A DNA stretch of 64,000 nt from Propionibacteriaceae bacterium (GCA_031266665.1 JAISAO010000096.1:17868-81867); one strand, 5' to 3'. Shown: positions 54,479 through 63,260, counted from the first letter of the stretch. Notes: generated by a model from the sequence alone, not told the origin. A program made the numbers and translations.

Positions 54479-55257
54479 TTTTTGTAGATGGTGTCGTAGG
54501 TGCCGTCTTGACGCGCCTCGGATAAGGCCTCATTGGCGACTTTGAGCAGTCCCGGATTATTCTTGCTCATGGCCCAGGCGTAGGTCTCGCCGGTGACGTA
54601 TTCGGCCGCGATCCGAGTCTCGGGGTACTGCTGGACCGCCGGAATTAAACCAGCGTTGTCCCAGAGGGCGGCGTCGGCCTTGTCGGACATGACCGCCAGA
54701 ACGGTCGACGGCATGTCCTCGAAGATGACGATCTCGTAGCCGTACTCGCTCTCATGCGCCTGGGCGTAGATCTGACCGGTGGTGTCGGTCTGGACGGCCA
54801 GCCGCTTGCCCTCGAGGTCTTCGAGGCCGTTGACCGGCGACTCCTGCAGGACCAAGAGCATCTGGTTGGTGTCGAAGTAGGAGTCGGAGAAGGACATGAT
54901 CTGCTGGCGGGCCTCCGTCACCGTGATGGCGGCGGCGGCGATGTCGCACTTAGCGGCCTCGAAGACGGCCCCGGTCGAAATCTGGGCGAAGTCTTGGACT
55001 GAGATCTCAGGGGTCACCCCCAACTTGGTGGCCACCAGTTCGACCAGCTCGATGTCGAAGCCTTGGATCTCGCCGTCCTCGCTGAAGATCCAGGGTTTGG
55101 AGCCGATCGTCGTGCAGATGGTCAAGGTGTCGGCTTTGACCAGGCGGGGCGTGTCCGGGTCGACCGGATCGCCGTCGTCGGTGGAGTCGTTGGCGCAGGC
55201 GCCCAGCAGGAGAACCCCTGCCACTAGCAACGCCAGGCGGGGACGGAGTTTTGGCAT
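54463..55257 (-). CDS. Amino-acid ABC transporter substrate-binding lipoprotein
   Basis: The 264-residue product has a lipoprotein signal ending VAGVLLLGAC (C21), so it is anchored outside the membrane. A type-3 solute-binding fold follows, with segments IQGFDIELVELVATKLG, AAAITVTEARQQIMSFSDSY and KRLAVQTDTTGQIYA typical of polar amino-acid binders. ATG 55257 follows GAAAGG. It is first in the operon with permease and ATPase genes. Confidence 0.9.
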   Translation of the reverse strand: MPKLRPRLALLVAGVLLLGACANDSTDDGDPVDPDTPRLVKADTLTICTTIGSKPWIFSEDGEIQGFDIELVELVATKLGVTPEISVQDFAQISTGAVFEAAKCDIAAAAITVTEARQQIMSFSDSYFDTNQMLLVLQESPVNGLEDLEGKRLAVQTDTTGQIYAQAHESEYGYEIVIFEDMPSTVLAVMSDKADAALWDNAGLIPAVQQYPETRIAAEYVTGETYAWAMSKNNPGLLKVANEALSEARQDGTYDTIYKKWLSY

Positions 55258-55568
55258 GATGAACCTTTCGGGATCGACGTCGGCTGCCGCAGAGCTTGGC
55301 AGCCCCATGTTTCAGCCGGCTCAGCGCCATATCGCGTTCATGTTACAGCGCCGACAGGGCGGCTTGACGGCCCGTTCCCGAAATGGACTCCATAGCCCGC
55401 TCGCCCCCGCCCCGTCGCCCACTCGGACCGTGCTTCGTTGTTCGCTAGGCCCATGTCCCGGCGCCCGCCAGACTCGTGCTCCGGGGATGCCCGACCCGGG
55501 CTCGTCTCCCGACTGGGGCGCCCGACGCGAGCCGACCCCCGAGGAGCGCCAGGCGCTACTGTGAGCCA
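55258..55568. other. Divergent region between the ABC operon and lat
   Basis: No gene is visible. A TTGACG at 55364-55369 could be part of a plus-strand promoter for lat, but I see no well-spaced -10 box. Two GGCGCTG copies (minus strand) flank a short AT-richer section near 55325-55350. Confidence 0.4.
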
Positions 55569-56903
55569 ATGAGCCGTTACCACTCGCACCGTCTGACTGC
55601 CGCCGAGGTCCATCCCGTCCTCGGCGACGCGATCTTGGCCGACGGTTTCCCCTTCGTCTTCGACCCCGAGGCCTCGCACGCCAGCACCCTGGTCGACGCC
55701 GTGACCGGGGAGTCGTACCTCGACTTGTTCTCCTTCTTCGCCTCCAACGCCCTGGGTTTCAACCACCCCGGCCTGGCCGACCCCGCGATGGTGGCCGAAC
55801 TGGGCCGGTCGGCCATCCAGAAACCCAGCAACTCGGATGTTTACACGGTGGCCCAGGCCGAATTCGTGGCCTGTTTCCGGCGGGTGCTGGGAGATGACGC
55901 CCTGCCGCACCATTTCTTCATCGACGGCGGCACCCTGGCGGTCGAGAACGGCCTCAAAGTGGCCTTCGACTACAAGAGCCGGCTGAACCAACTCCAGGGT
56001 CGCTCGCCCGAGTTGGGGACGCGGATCCTCCACCTCAAAGACGCCTTCCACGGCCGCAGCGGCTACACCTTGTCCTTGACCAACTCCGACCCGGTGAAGA
56101 CCGACCGCTTCCCCAAGTTCGACTGGCCCCGGATCACCTCTCCTTACACCGGCGCCGCCGCCGACGGCAGCCCCAGGGACGTGGCCGCCCTGGAGGATCG
56201 GGCCTTGGCCGAGGCGGCGGCGGCCTTCGCCGCCCACCCCCACGACATCGCCGCTTTCATCGCCGAGCCGATCCAGGCGGAGGGCGGCGACCATCATTTC
56301 TCGGACACTTTCCTGCCCCGGATGCAAGAGCTGGTTCGCGCCCACGACGCCTTGTTCATCTTGGACGAGGTCCAAACCGGCGTCGGCCTGACCGGGACCG
56401 CCTGGGCCTATCAACAAATGGGCCTGGAGCCCGACATCGTGGCTTTCGGCAAGAAGACCCAGGTCTGCGGCATCATGGTCTCGCGTCGGGTCGACCAGGT
56501 GCCGGACAATGTTTTCCAGGTCAGCTCCCGGATCAATTCGACCTGGGGCGGGAACCTGACCGACATGGTGCGGGCGCGGCGCATTCTGGAGGTCATCGAG
56601 GCCGACAGCCTGATCGCCCGGGCGGCGGAGTTGGGCGGCTGGCTATTGGACCAGTTGCGCCGCTTGTCCGCCCGTCAACCTATAGCGACCAACCCCCGGG
56701 GCCGGGGGCTGATGTGCGCCCTCTCCCTGCCCGACACGGCGACCCGGGACGAGGTCTTGCGGCGGCTGCGCCAACGCCACGTCCTAATGCTGGGCTGCGG
56801 CCAGCGCAGCCTGCGCTTCCGCCCGGCCCTTATCGTCACCCAGGACGAGCTGTCCCACGGCCTGGCCCAGCTCGACGCCGTGCTGTCCGAACTATCCGCC
56901 TGA
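55569..56903 (+). CDS. lat: L-lysine 6-aminotransferase
   Basis: The 444-residue PLP enzyme moves the epsilon-amino group of lysine to 2-oxoglutarate, giving 2-aminoadipate semialdehyde. Lat-specific features are FIDGGTLAVENGLKVAFDYK, AFIAEPIQAEGGDHHFSDTF, and the PLP lysine in VAFGKKTQVCG. Length is normal. The start ATG 55569 has no strong ribosome binding site but fits the family N-terminus (MSRYHSHRL). The next gene is a matching semialdehyde dehydrogenase. Confidence 0.9.
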   Translation: MSRYHSHRLTAAEVHPVLGDAILADGFPFVFDPEASHASTLVDAVTGESYLDLFSFFASNALGFNHPGLADPAMVAELGRSAIQKPSNSDVYTVAQAEFVACFRRVLGDDALPHHFFIDGGTLAVENGLKVAFDYKSRLNQLQGRSPELGTRILHLKDAFHGRSGYTLSLTNSDPVKTDRFPKFDWPRITSPYTGAAADGSPRDVAALEDRALAEAAAAFAAHPHDIAAFIAEPIQAEGGDHHFSDTFLPRMQELVRAHDALFILDEVQTGVGLTGTAWAYQQMGLEPDIVAFGKKTQVCGIMVSRRVDQVPDNVFQVSSRINSTWGGNLTDMVRARRILEVIEADSLIARAAELGGWLLDQLRRLSARQPIATNPRGRGLMCALSLPDTATRDEVLRRLRQRHVLMLGCGQRSLRFRPALIVTQDELSHGLAQLDAVLSELSA

Positions 56904-56973
56904 CCGGGACGCCGCCCGCCGACGCGCGCCGAATGGCGCAGGGTGGGGTTCGGGTGTCGGGGGGATCGTGTTC

Positions 56974-57056
56974 AGGATGACGAAGGGCGAGGTGATAGGA
57001 ATGACGAGGGCGGGATGATGGGGGATGACGTCAGGGCGGGCTTGATCCGCCATCTG
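56974..57056 (-). repeat. REP-like repeat copies between lat and the dehydrogenase gene
   Basis: Several GGATGACG units (near 56974, 56999, 57010 and 57023) end in GCGGGCTTGATCCGCC. This is a degenerate, inverted-orientation cluster of the same dispersed repeat family. Confidence 0.55.
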
Positions 57057-57106
57057 GCCGGGAATGATCACCGGGCGGCCGGCGCCGCCGAGGGGAAGGA
57101 GACCTG

Positions 57107-58618
57107 ATGCGATCCCACGACGAACTGGTGGCCCTGACGCGCCAACGCCTGGCCGCCGTCGGGCTGGACTGGGACGGGCAAGGCGACCTGCCCTGCCCCA
57201 CGGCCCTGTCAAACCGTCCCCTGGGGGCCGTCCCCGGGCACACGGCGGCCGACCTCGACGCCCAACTGGAGGCCGCCCAGAAAGTCTTCGCCGTCTGGCG
57301 CCAGACGCCGGCCCCGGTCAGGGGGCAGGTCGTCCGCCGCTGGGGCGAGCTACTGCGCCGCCACCAGGGCGACCTGGCCGACCTGGTGACCATCGAGGCG
57401 GGCAAGATCGCCTCCGAGGCCTGGGGCGAGGTCCAGGAGATGATCGACGTCTGCGACTACGCCGTTGGCCTGTCGCGCCAGCTCTGGGGCAAGACCATGG
57501 CCAGCGAGCGCCCCGGCCACCGGCTGGCCGAGACCTGGCACCCGCTGGGGGTGGTGGGCGTGATCTCGGCCTTCAACTTCCCGCTGGCGGTCTGGGCCTG
57601 GAACGCCGCGGTGGCCTGGGTCTGCGGCGACCCCGTGATCTGGAAGCCGTCGCACAGCGCGCCGCTCAGCGCCCTGGCGGCCGACGCTTTGGCGAAGCGG
57701 GCCTTCCGCGAGGCCGGCTTCCCCGACAGCCTGAGCCAAGTCCTATTGTGTACGCGGCAACTGGGGTCCGCGCTGGTGAACGACCCCAGGGTGGCCCTGT
57801 TGTCGGCCACCGGCTCGGTGGCGATGGGCCGCGTGGTCGGCCCCCAGGTGGCGGCCCGTTTCGGCCGCAGCCTGCTGGAGCTGGGCGGCAATAACGCCGC
57901 CGTGGTGGCCCGGTCGGCCGATCTGGAGCTGGCCGTCCGGGGGATCGTCTTCGCCGCCGCCGGCACCGCCGGCCAGCGCTGCACCTCCCTGCGCCGCCTG
58001 ATCGTCCAGCGCGACATCGCCGCCGAACTGACCGCCCGGGTGGTCGAGGCCTACGCCCGGCTGCCCCTGGGCGACCCCTTCGACCCCGCCACCCGGGTCG
58101 GCCCGCTGATCAATCGGGCGGCCGGCCAAGCCTTCACGACGGCGGTCGCCCGGGCCGAGGCCCAAGGCGGCCGGGTGGCGGTCGGCGGCCGGCTGGCCGA
58201 GGTGGCCGGATCGGACGCCACCTTCGCCCAGCCCACCGTCATCGTCATGCCGGAGCAGGCCGGGGTGGTGTTGGAGGAGACCTTCGCCCCGATTCTCTAC
58301 GTCTTGGCCTACGACGACTTCGACCAGGCCGTGGCCTTGAACAACGCCGTCTCCCAGGGCCTGTCCTCGGCCGTTTTCACCACCGACCAGCGCGAGGCCG
58401 AACTGTTCCTGGGCCCGACCGGCGCCGACTCCGGCATCGTCAACGTCAACATCGGCACCTCCGGGGCCGAGATCGGCGGCGCCTTCGGGGGCGAGAAGGA
58501 GACCGGCGGCGGGCGCGAGTCCGGCTCCGACTCCTGGCACGCCTACATGCGCCAGGCCACCAACACCGTCAACTACTCGCGCGAGCTGCCCCTGGCCCAA
58601 GGCGTCGACTTCGGCTGA
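57107..58618 (+). CDS. Aminoadipate-semialdehyde dehydrogenase (ALDH7-like)
   Basis: The 503-residue aldehyde dehydrogenase has the NAD-binding region (VVGVISAFNFPLAVWAWN), the general base Glu in LELGGNNA, and the catalytic Cys in GTAGQRCTSLRR. The QRCTSLRR form and the late GGAFGGEKETGGGRESGSD segment are typical of the ALDH7/antiquitin group, which oxidises 2-aminoadipate semialdehyde. This completes the step after Lat, forming 2-aminoadipate. AAGGAG precedes ATG 57107. The 203-bp gap from lat contains REP-like repeats. Confidence 0.88.
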   Translation: MRSHDELVALTRQRLAAVGLDWDGQGDLPCPTALSNRPLGAVPGHTAADLDAQLEAAQKVFAVWRQTPAPVRGQVVRRWGELLRRHQGDLADLVTIEAGKIASEAWGEVQEMIDVCDYAVGLSRQLWGKTMASERPGHRLAETWHPLGVVGVISAFNFPLAVWAWNAAVAWVCGDPVIWKPSHSAPLSALAADALAKRAFREAGFPDSLSQVLLCTRQLGSALVNDPRVALLSATGSVAMGRVVGPQVAARFGRSLLELGGNNAAVVARSADLELAVRGIVFAAAGTAGQRCTSLRRLIVQRDIAAELTARVVEAYARLPLGDPFDPATRVGPLINRAAGQAFTTAVARAEAQGGRVAVGGRLAEVAGSDATFAQPTVIVMPEQAGVVLEETFAPILYVLAYDDFDQAVALNNAVSQGLSSAVFTTDQREAELFLGPTGADSGIVNVNIGTSGAEIGGAFGGEKETGGGRESGSDSWHAYMRQATNTVNYSRELPLAQGVDFG

Positions 58619-58802
58619 GCGGAGCGGGCGGCCGGCGGTCGAACAGGTTGAGTCTCGGGAGTGAGGCCAACGTCCTCCCGGGCGACGGCGAAACGGGCGA
58701 GGTGTTGCTAGCCTTGGTGGCCGTTGTTCGGGCGGCGGGACCTGGGGCCGGCGAGGCCTGGTCCGTCGTCTCGGCGATCCCTGAGAGGGGTGAGGACGCC
58801 AT

Positions 58803-60164
58803 ATGAGGCTGGCTATCGTCGGCTGTGGCTATTTGGGTGCGGTCCACGCCGCCGCCATGGCCTCGTTGGGACACGAGGTGGTCGGGATCGACGTTGATCG
58901 GGCCAAGGTTGAGTCGTTGTCCCAGGGGCGGGCGCCGTTCCACGAGCCCGGCTTCCCCGAGTTGTTGGCCCAGGTCCAGGGCGACGGCCGGCTGCGCTTC
59001 ACCACGGAGTTGGCGGCGGCGAGGGAGGCCGAGCTGAGCTTCGTCTGCGTCGGCACCCCCCAGGCCCCGGACTCCCAGGCGGCCGACCTCAGCTTCGTGG
59101 ACGCGGCCCTGGGCGGCCTGCTCGATTTGTTGGTCGACCCGGCGGACCGGACCGTCGTGGTGGGCAAGTCGACCGTGCCGGTGGGAACGGCGGCCGTCTG
59201 GGCCGAACGTTTCGCCGCCCTGCCGGGAGCGGTCGATCTGGTGTGGAACCCGGAGTTCCTGCGTGAGGGCTTCGCCGTCCAGGACACGCTTAGCCCGGAC
59301 CGGATCGTCTACGGCCTGCCGCCGGGGGAGTCCGGCCGTCGGGCGGCGTCGGCTCTGGACGAGGTTTACGCCGATCTGTTGGCGGCCGGTGTGCCCAAGA
59401 TTGAGACCGACTTGGCCACGGCCGAGTTGGTCAAGGTGGCCGCCAACGCCTTCCTGGCGACCAAGATTTCTTTTATCAACGCCATGGCCGAGGTCTGTGA
59501 GGCGGCCGGCGGCGACATCTACGAGTTGGCCCAGGCCATCGGCCTCGACCCCAGGATCGGCCGGCGTTTCCTCAGGCCGGGCGTCGGCTTTGGCGGCGGT
59601 TGCCTGCCGAAGGACATCCGAGCCTTCGCCGCCCGGGCGCGGGAGTTGGGGGCGGGGGAGGCGGTGGAGTTCCTGGGGGCGGTCGATCGGACCAATCTGC
59701 GCGCCCGCCGCCGCATGGCCGACCTGGTGACTCGGGCCGTGGCCGGGAAGGCTGAAGCTGGGCTGGAGGGTTACCGGGTGGCCGTGCTGGGGGCGGCTTT
59801 CAAGCCGGACAGCGACGACATGCGTGATTCGCCGGCTCTGGCGGTGGCCCGGGAGTTGGCCCGGCGGGGGGCTGAGGTGGTGGTATATGACCCGGCGGCG
59901 GGACCGATGGTGCGGCAGCTGGCCCCAGAGTTACAAGTAGCCCAGTCGCTGTCCCAGGCGGCGACGGGGGCGGGGGCTTTGGTGGTGTTGACCGAGTGGG
60001 ACGAGTTCGTCCAACTCGACCCCGATGCGGTGGCCGGTCTGGTGGCCCGGCGGCTGGTGGTGGACGGCCGTGGGGCGCTCGACCCCGGGCGTTGGACGGC
60101 CGCCGGCTGGGACTTCCACCGCCTGGGGGCGCCGTCGCCCTTGGCCGCGAAGGCGGTTGATTAA
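58803..60164 (+). CDS. ugd: UDP-glucose 6-dehydrogenase
   Basis: The 453-residue enzyme oxidises UDP-glucose to UDP-glucuronate with two NAD+. It begins MRLAIVGCGYLGAVHAAAMA (Rossmann motif), has SFVCVGTPQ, and holds the catalytic Cys in GVGFGGGCLPKDIRAF (C267). Length is normal. Its 3' end is the boundary of the RloAB-like cassette, and an 81-bp copy of its end lies at 62494-62574. A 28-bp exact copy of an internal part (59724-59751) is also at 63686-63713. Confidence 0.92.
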   Translation: MRLAIVGCGYLGAVHAAAMASLGHEVVGIDVDRAKVESLSQGRAPFHEPGFPELLAQVQGDGRLRFTTELAAAREAELSFVCVGTPQAPDSQAADLSFVDAALGGLLDLLVDPADRTVVVGKSTVPVGTAAVWAERFAALPGAVDLVWNPEFLREGFAVQDTLSPDRIVYGLPPGESGRRAASALDEVYADLLAAGVPKIETDLATAELVKVAANAFLATKISFINAMAEVCEAAGGDIYELAQAIGLDPRIGRRFLRPGVGFGGGCLPKDIRAFAARARELGAGEAVEFLGAVDRTNLRARRRMADLVTRAVAGKAEAGLEGYRVAVLGAAFKPDSDDMRDSPALAVARELARRGAEVVVYDPAAGPMVRQLAPELQVAQSLSQAATGAGALVVLTEWDEFVQLDPDAVAGLVARRLVVDGRGALDPGRWTAAGWDFHRLGAPSPLAAKAVD

Positions 60165-60180
60165 CACAATCTAACCTCCT

Positions 60181-60233
60181 GCCCGGGTCGCCTTCGCGCG
60201 AGCTTGGCAACAGTCTGGTCGTGCAACCCGGGC
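60181..60233 (+). terminator. Inverted repeat after ugd
   Basis: GCCCGGGT (60181-60188) pairs perfectly with ACCCGGGC (60226-60233) across a 37-nt loop, starting 16 bp after the ugd stop. It may terminate ugd transcription; the long loop makes this uncertain. Confidence 0.3.
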
Positions 60234-60309
60234 GCAAATTTAAGCCGCGTCTCGTCATTACTTGACGAAAACGGGCACGCTTTAGCGATGCGGCATGTAG
60301 ACTAGCGCC

Positions 60310-61614
60310 ATGTTGATCCGGTTTGAGGTGGAGAACTTTCGTTCCATCGCCCGCGAGGCGGAGCTGTCCATGGTGGCGGTCGACGATGATCGCGACGAGG
60401 CTGTGCCGGTTGAGCTACTAGGCCAGAGCCTGCTGAAAGTCGCTGGTATCTATGGGCCGAACGCCTCCGGTAAGTCCAACGTGGTGGCCGCTCTCATCTG
60501 GCTTCGCGACGCTGTCGCGACGTCTTTGTGGTCCTGGGACGAGGGAATCCCCTTCGACCCATTTGCCTTTGGTTCCGGGCCGACCGAGCCAAGCCGGTTC
60601 GTTCTGGAAATGACGGTGGACGGGGTACGGTTCGAGTACAACCTTGAAGTGGGCGCGGAGAGGGTTATCAGCGAGGAGTTGTACCACTATCCGAAAAAGA
60701 TTCGCCGCAAGTTGTTCGAACGCAACGAGGGCGGTGTTCTCTTCCAACGTGGTTTGGGCAGGCTGTCTGGGACCAAGGAGCTCCTGACCGACAAGACGTT
60801 GGTGATGTCAATTGCTCCTAGATTCGAGGAGCCGCTTGTCACGGCGTTCGCTCGTCAGGTAAGGAGTATCCAGATCCTTGGACAGGTTCCCCCCCCGCGC
60901 CGGCGGCCGTTTGGGCGGAGAAGGGCATACAGCTCCGGGAGAGCATCGACGGTGCGCTGGTTCGAGGAACATCCAGACGAACCGAACCAGCCGAACCTGT
61001 TCCAGAGCCAACCCGACTCGGCTCCCGGTCAGGAAAACCATCGAATCAAAGCCCTGTCACTTCTGCGAATGGCCGATTTGGGCATCGACAATGTCAGAAT
61101 CGACGATGAAGAGGTTCAGGTGGCGGGTACTTCCGAGACGAAGATCCGGCGGAACCTGAGGCTCATGCACCGGGTTTCAAACGCGTCGGCTCCTCTTGAC
61201 TACGAGGAGGAATCGGTTGGCACACAGACCTGGTTCCAGCTTATCGGGCCAATGCTGGAGGCGCTTTCCAGCGGTTCCCTCGTGGTCTTTGACGAGTTGG
61301 ACGCGAGTCTTCACCCGACCCTGTCTGCCGAACTCATTCGCATCTTCCATCGTCGGAACACGAACCCTCTTGGTGCCCAACTCTTGTTCACGTCGCACGA
61401 CACGAGTTTGTTGAACCATCTCAACCGGGACGAGGTGTGGCTGACTGACAAGGGGGCGGACGGCGTGACCGCTCTCGGTTCCCTGGCAGAATTCGCCGGG
61501 GAGCGCGTGCGCAAGTCGCTCAACCTTGAGAGCGGATACTTGCACGGCCGATTTGGCGCGCTGCCACAGGTTGGCCAACTTGAGTTTCTGCGCGCTCTTG
61601 GGCTGATCGGGTAG
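60310..61614 (+). CDS. AAA ATPase of a RloA-like (AAA_15/OLD-type) defence pair
   Basis: The 434-residue product has an SMC/ABC-like ATPase fold: N-terminal IRFEVENFRSIARE, Walker A GPNASGKS (49-56), Walker B SLVVFDELDASLHP (about 320-333) and a switch LLFTSHDTSLLN (about 357-368). The central part inserts between the two halves as in AAA_15 proteins. It is followed after 3 bp by a RloB-like gene, the usual RloA-RloB arrangement, and the pair resembles other ATPase plus TOPRIM-like antiphage systems. ATG 60310 fits the conserved N-terminus. Antiphage action is inference from family and context. Confidence 0.8.
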   Translation: MLIRFEVENFRSIAREAELSMVAVDDDRDEAVPVELLGQSLLKVAGIYGPNASGKSNVVAALIWLRDAVATSLWSWDEGIPFDPFAFGSGPTEPSRFVLEMTVDGVRFEYNLEVGAERVISEELYHYPKKIRRKLFERNEGGVLFQRGLGRLSGTKELLTDKTLVMSIAPRFEEPLVTAFARQVRSIQILGQVPPPRRRPFGRRRAYSSGRASTVRWFEEHPDEPNQPNLFQSQPDSAPGQENHRIKALSLLRMADLGIDNVRIDDEEVQVAGTSETKIRRNLRLMHRVSNASAPLDYEEESVGTQTWFQLIGPMLEALSSGSLVVFDELDASLHPTLSAELIRIFHRRNTNPLGAQLLFTSHDTSLLNHLNRDEVWLTDKGADGVTALGSLAEFAGERVRKSLNLESGYLHGRFGALPQVGQLEFLRALGLIG

Positions 61615-61617
61615 AAG

Positions 61618-62259
61618 ATGTCCGTACGAAGGAACCGAGGCGGCAAGAGTCTCAAGAGAAAGGTCGGCACGCGACCAGTCAAACGCATCATTGTCGCGTT
61701 CTGCGAAGGTGAGGGCTCTGAGCCCGACTACATCAAGGGGCTCCAGCGATTACCGGAGGTGGCCGGGAACGCGGCGCTCTCTATCGAACTCTCCGATCGG
61801 CACGGAGTGCCATACACTCTTGTCGACAACGCTGTGGCGCTGAAGAAGACCGACCCAGAGGTCGATGAATGCTGGTGCCTGTTCGACGTGGAGTGGCCGC
61901 AGAATCACCCGCGACTCAGCGACGCGATAGGTCGGGCCGATAGTGTCGCCGGAGTGTATGTCGCGGTATCGAATCCCTGCTTCGAGGTCTGGCTGATCAT
62001 GCACCACAAGAACGTCACGGCGTTTCTGACCACAGACCAGGCTGAGCAATTCAGCAGAGCTGCCGATGAGCGGCCGGGGAAACACATCAACGCCGATCTG
62101 TACATGCCGAAGAGAGGAGATGCCGTGCGACGAGCCGAAACGTTGGAGCAACGCCATCATAGCAACGGCACGGTGTCGCCGCATGACAACCCGTCATCAG
62201 GCGTGTTCAGGTTCCTGAGAGCCGTGGGGGCCGACCCTACAACTGGGCGACGGTACTAA
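61618..62259 (+). CDS. RloB-like protein (predicted TOPRIM/OLD-type nuclease partner)
   Basis: The 213-residue product has the RloB pattern: a basic N-terminus, IIVAFCEGEGSEPDYIKGL (E30, E32, E35), CLFDVEWPQ (about 82-90) and SNPCFEVWLIMHHKN (about 118-132). RloB proteins are thought to carry a TOPRIM-related metal site. In this copy the middle motif reads DVEW rather than the more common D-x-D, so activity may be altered. ATG 61618 follows the ATPase gene after 3 bp, so both are co-translated. Confidence 0.8.
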   Translation: MSVRRNRGGKSLKRKVGTRPVKRIIVAFCEGEGSEPDYIKGLQRLPEVAGNAALSIELSDRHGVPYTLVDNAVALKKTDPEVDECWCLFDVEWPQNHPRLSDAIGRADSVAGVYVAVSNPCFEVWLIMHHKNVTAFLTTDQAEQFSRAADERPGKHINADLYMPKRGDAVRRAETLEQRHHSNGTVSPHDNPSSGVFRFLRAVGADPTTGRRY

Positions 62260-62493
62260 CCGGCCAGTGCCCCGCTCAGGCCCTTACCTCCAAAACCCCC
62301 GCGTGTAGGCGAGATACCGGAGTGTAATATTTCAACATCTTGTTGACTTAGGCGTGTTTCTCCTTGCGGGAACGGGAATCAACAGCCGAACCTACGTAAC
62401 TTCAGTCTTGGTGACGGTCAAGGCCGTCGACCGGAGACCGCATACTCGAATGGTCTTCGTGGCGAGAGGCTCGGCCAATGTACTGTGGACCGA

Positions 62494-62574
62494 CGGCTGG
62501 TGGTGGACGGCCGCGGGGCGCTCGACCCCGGGCGCTGGACGGCCGCCGGCCGGGAGTTCCACCGCCTGGGGACG
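62494..62574 (+). pseudogene. Displaced 3' end of a ugd gene
   Basis: The 81-bp segment matches 60051-60131 inside ugd at 76 of 81 positions. Two differences are synonymous (third codon positions) and others change residues, for example Trp to Arg and Asp to Glu. The frame reads RLVVDGRGALDPGRWTAAGR and then EFHRLG. Similarity begins and ends abruptly, and the copy has the same orientation as ugd. It sits on the far side of the RloAB-like cassette, so it is probably the displaced end of ugd or of a related strain's ugd. Confidence 0.85.
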
Positions 62575-62720
62575 TCGCCACCGGAAGCCAGCCGAGGGAC
62601 CGGTGGCCACTACAGGCTCGTGTAGGTGGACGGGCGACGACCCCCGCCCGGGAAACGACCACGCGCCGGTCGCGCTCCAGCGGCTCCAAGCGCCCCCGAT
62701 GCGTCCACGGCTTCCGTGTT

Positions 62721-62792
62721 GTGTGACACTCACGGCGTTGTCTGACAGTTTGCGTGACAATTGTCAGACAAAGTGTCAAGTAAGTGTCACAC
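62721..62792. repeat. Nested palindromic structure rich in TGTCA/TGACA
   Basis: Outer arms GTGTGACACT (62721-62730) and AGTGTCACAC (62783-62792) and inner arms TTGTCTGACA (62738-62747) and TGTCAGACAA (62762-62771) are each perfect 10-bp inverted repeats. A 12-bp palindrome TGACAATTGTCA lies at 62755-62766. At least six TGTCA/TGACA units occur in 72 bp. It could be a protein-binding array, a strong RNA hairpin or an attachment region. Confidence 0.75.
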
Positions 62793-62837
62793 GGGAGTGT
62801 GGGAGGTCGGGGCGCGGGCGAGGCTTTGGGCGGAGTC

Positions 62838-63260
62838 TTAGTCCGCCCAGGGGTTGATCAGGGTCAGGCCTGTTGTCTCGAAGTGTCTGGTGTTCCGGGT
62901 GGCGAGGGCCAGGCCGCGGGCTTGGGCGATGGCGGCGATGAAGCTGTCCGTGTCCGGGATGGGGCGCCCGGCGGCGCGGAGGCTGGCGTTGGCTTGGGCG
63001 GCGGCGGTGTCGAAGGGGTGGACGCGGCCCTCGAAGCGGGGCAGGACGTCTTCGGTGATCCGGCGGAGCAGTTCGTCGCATCGCCGGCCGGCCGGCAAGA
63101 TGGCGATGCCGTACATCAGTTCCGCCACAGTGAAGGTTGTCAGGCACAGCGTCTCCAGGGCTTGGTCGTCCAGCCAGGCGGTCACGGTCGGGTCGCCGCC
63201 GCCCGGTTTGAGCGGCTCGGACACGACATTGGTGTCGAGCAGAATCAGGCGGGCGCTCAT
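62838..63260 (-). CDS. vapC: PIN-domain toxin (FitB/VapC type)
   Basis: The 140-residue product has the PIN acidic residues: LLDTN (D9), FTVAELMYG (E47), DTDSFIAAIA (D103/D105) and a late TRNTRHF segment with N123. Such proteins are Mg-dependent ribonucleases that cut tRNA or rRNA when released from the antitoxin. Its ATG overlaps the antitoxin stop (ATGA), the standard coupling. Confidence 0.88.
   Translation of the reverse strand: MSARLILLDTNVVSEPLKPGGGDPTVTAWLDDQALETLCLTTFTVAELMYGIAILPAGRRCDELLRRITEDVLPRFEGRVHPFDTAAAQANASLRAAGRPIPDTDSFIAAIAQARGLALATRNTRHFETTGLTLINPWAD

Larger units (their letters stand above)
62260..62837. other. Gene-free region beyond the RloAB-like pair
   Basis: No intact gene is seen. 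It holds AT-richer sequence to about 62490, the displaced ugd end (62494-62574) and the nested palindrome (62721-62792). Confidence 0.55.

Noticed and set aside
62354..62857. A 167-codon plus-strand frame across the displaced ugd end and the nested palindrome
   Set aside because: It reads the ugd fragment in the wrong frame and crosses the palindrome; no ribosome binding site or family similarity.
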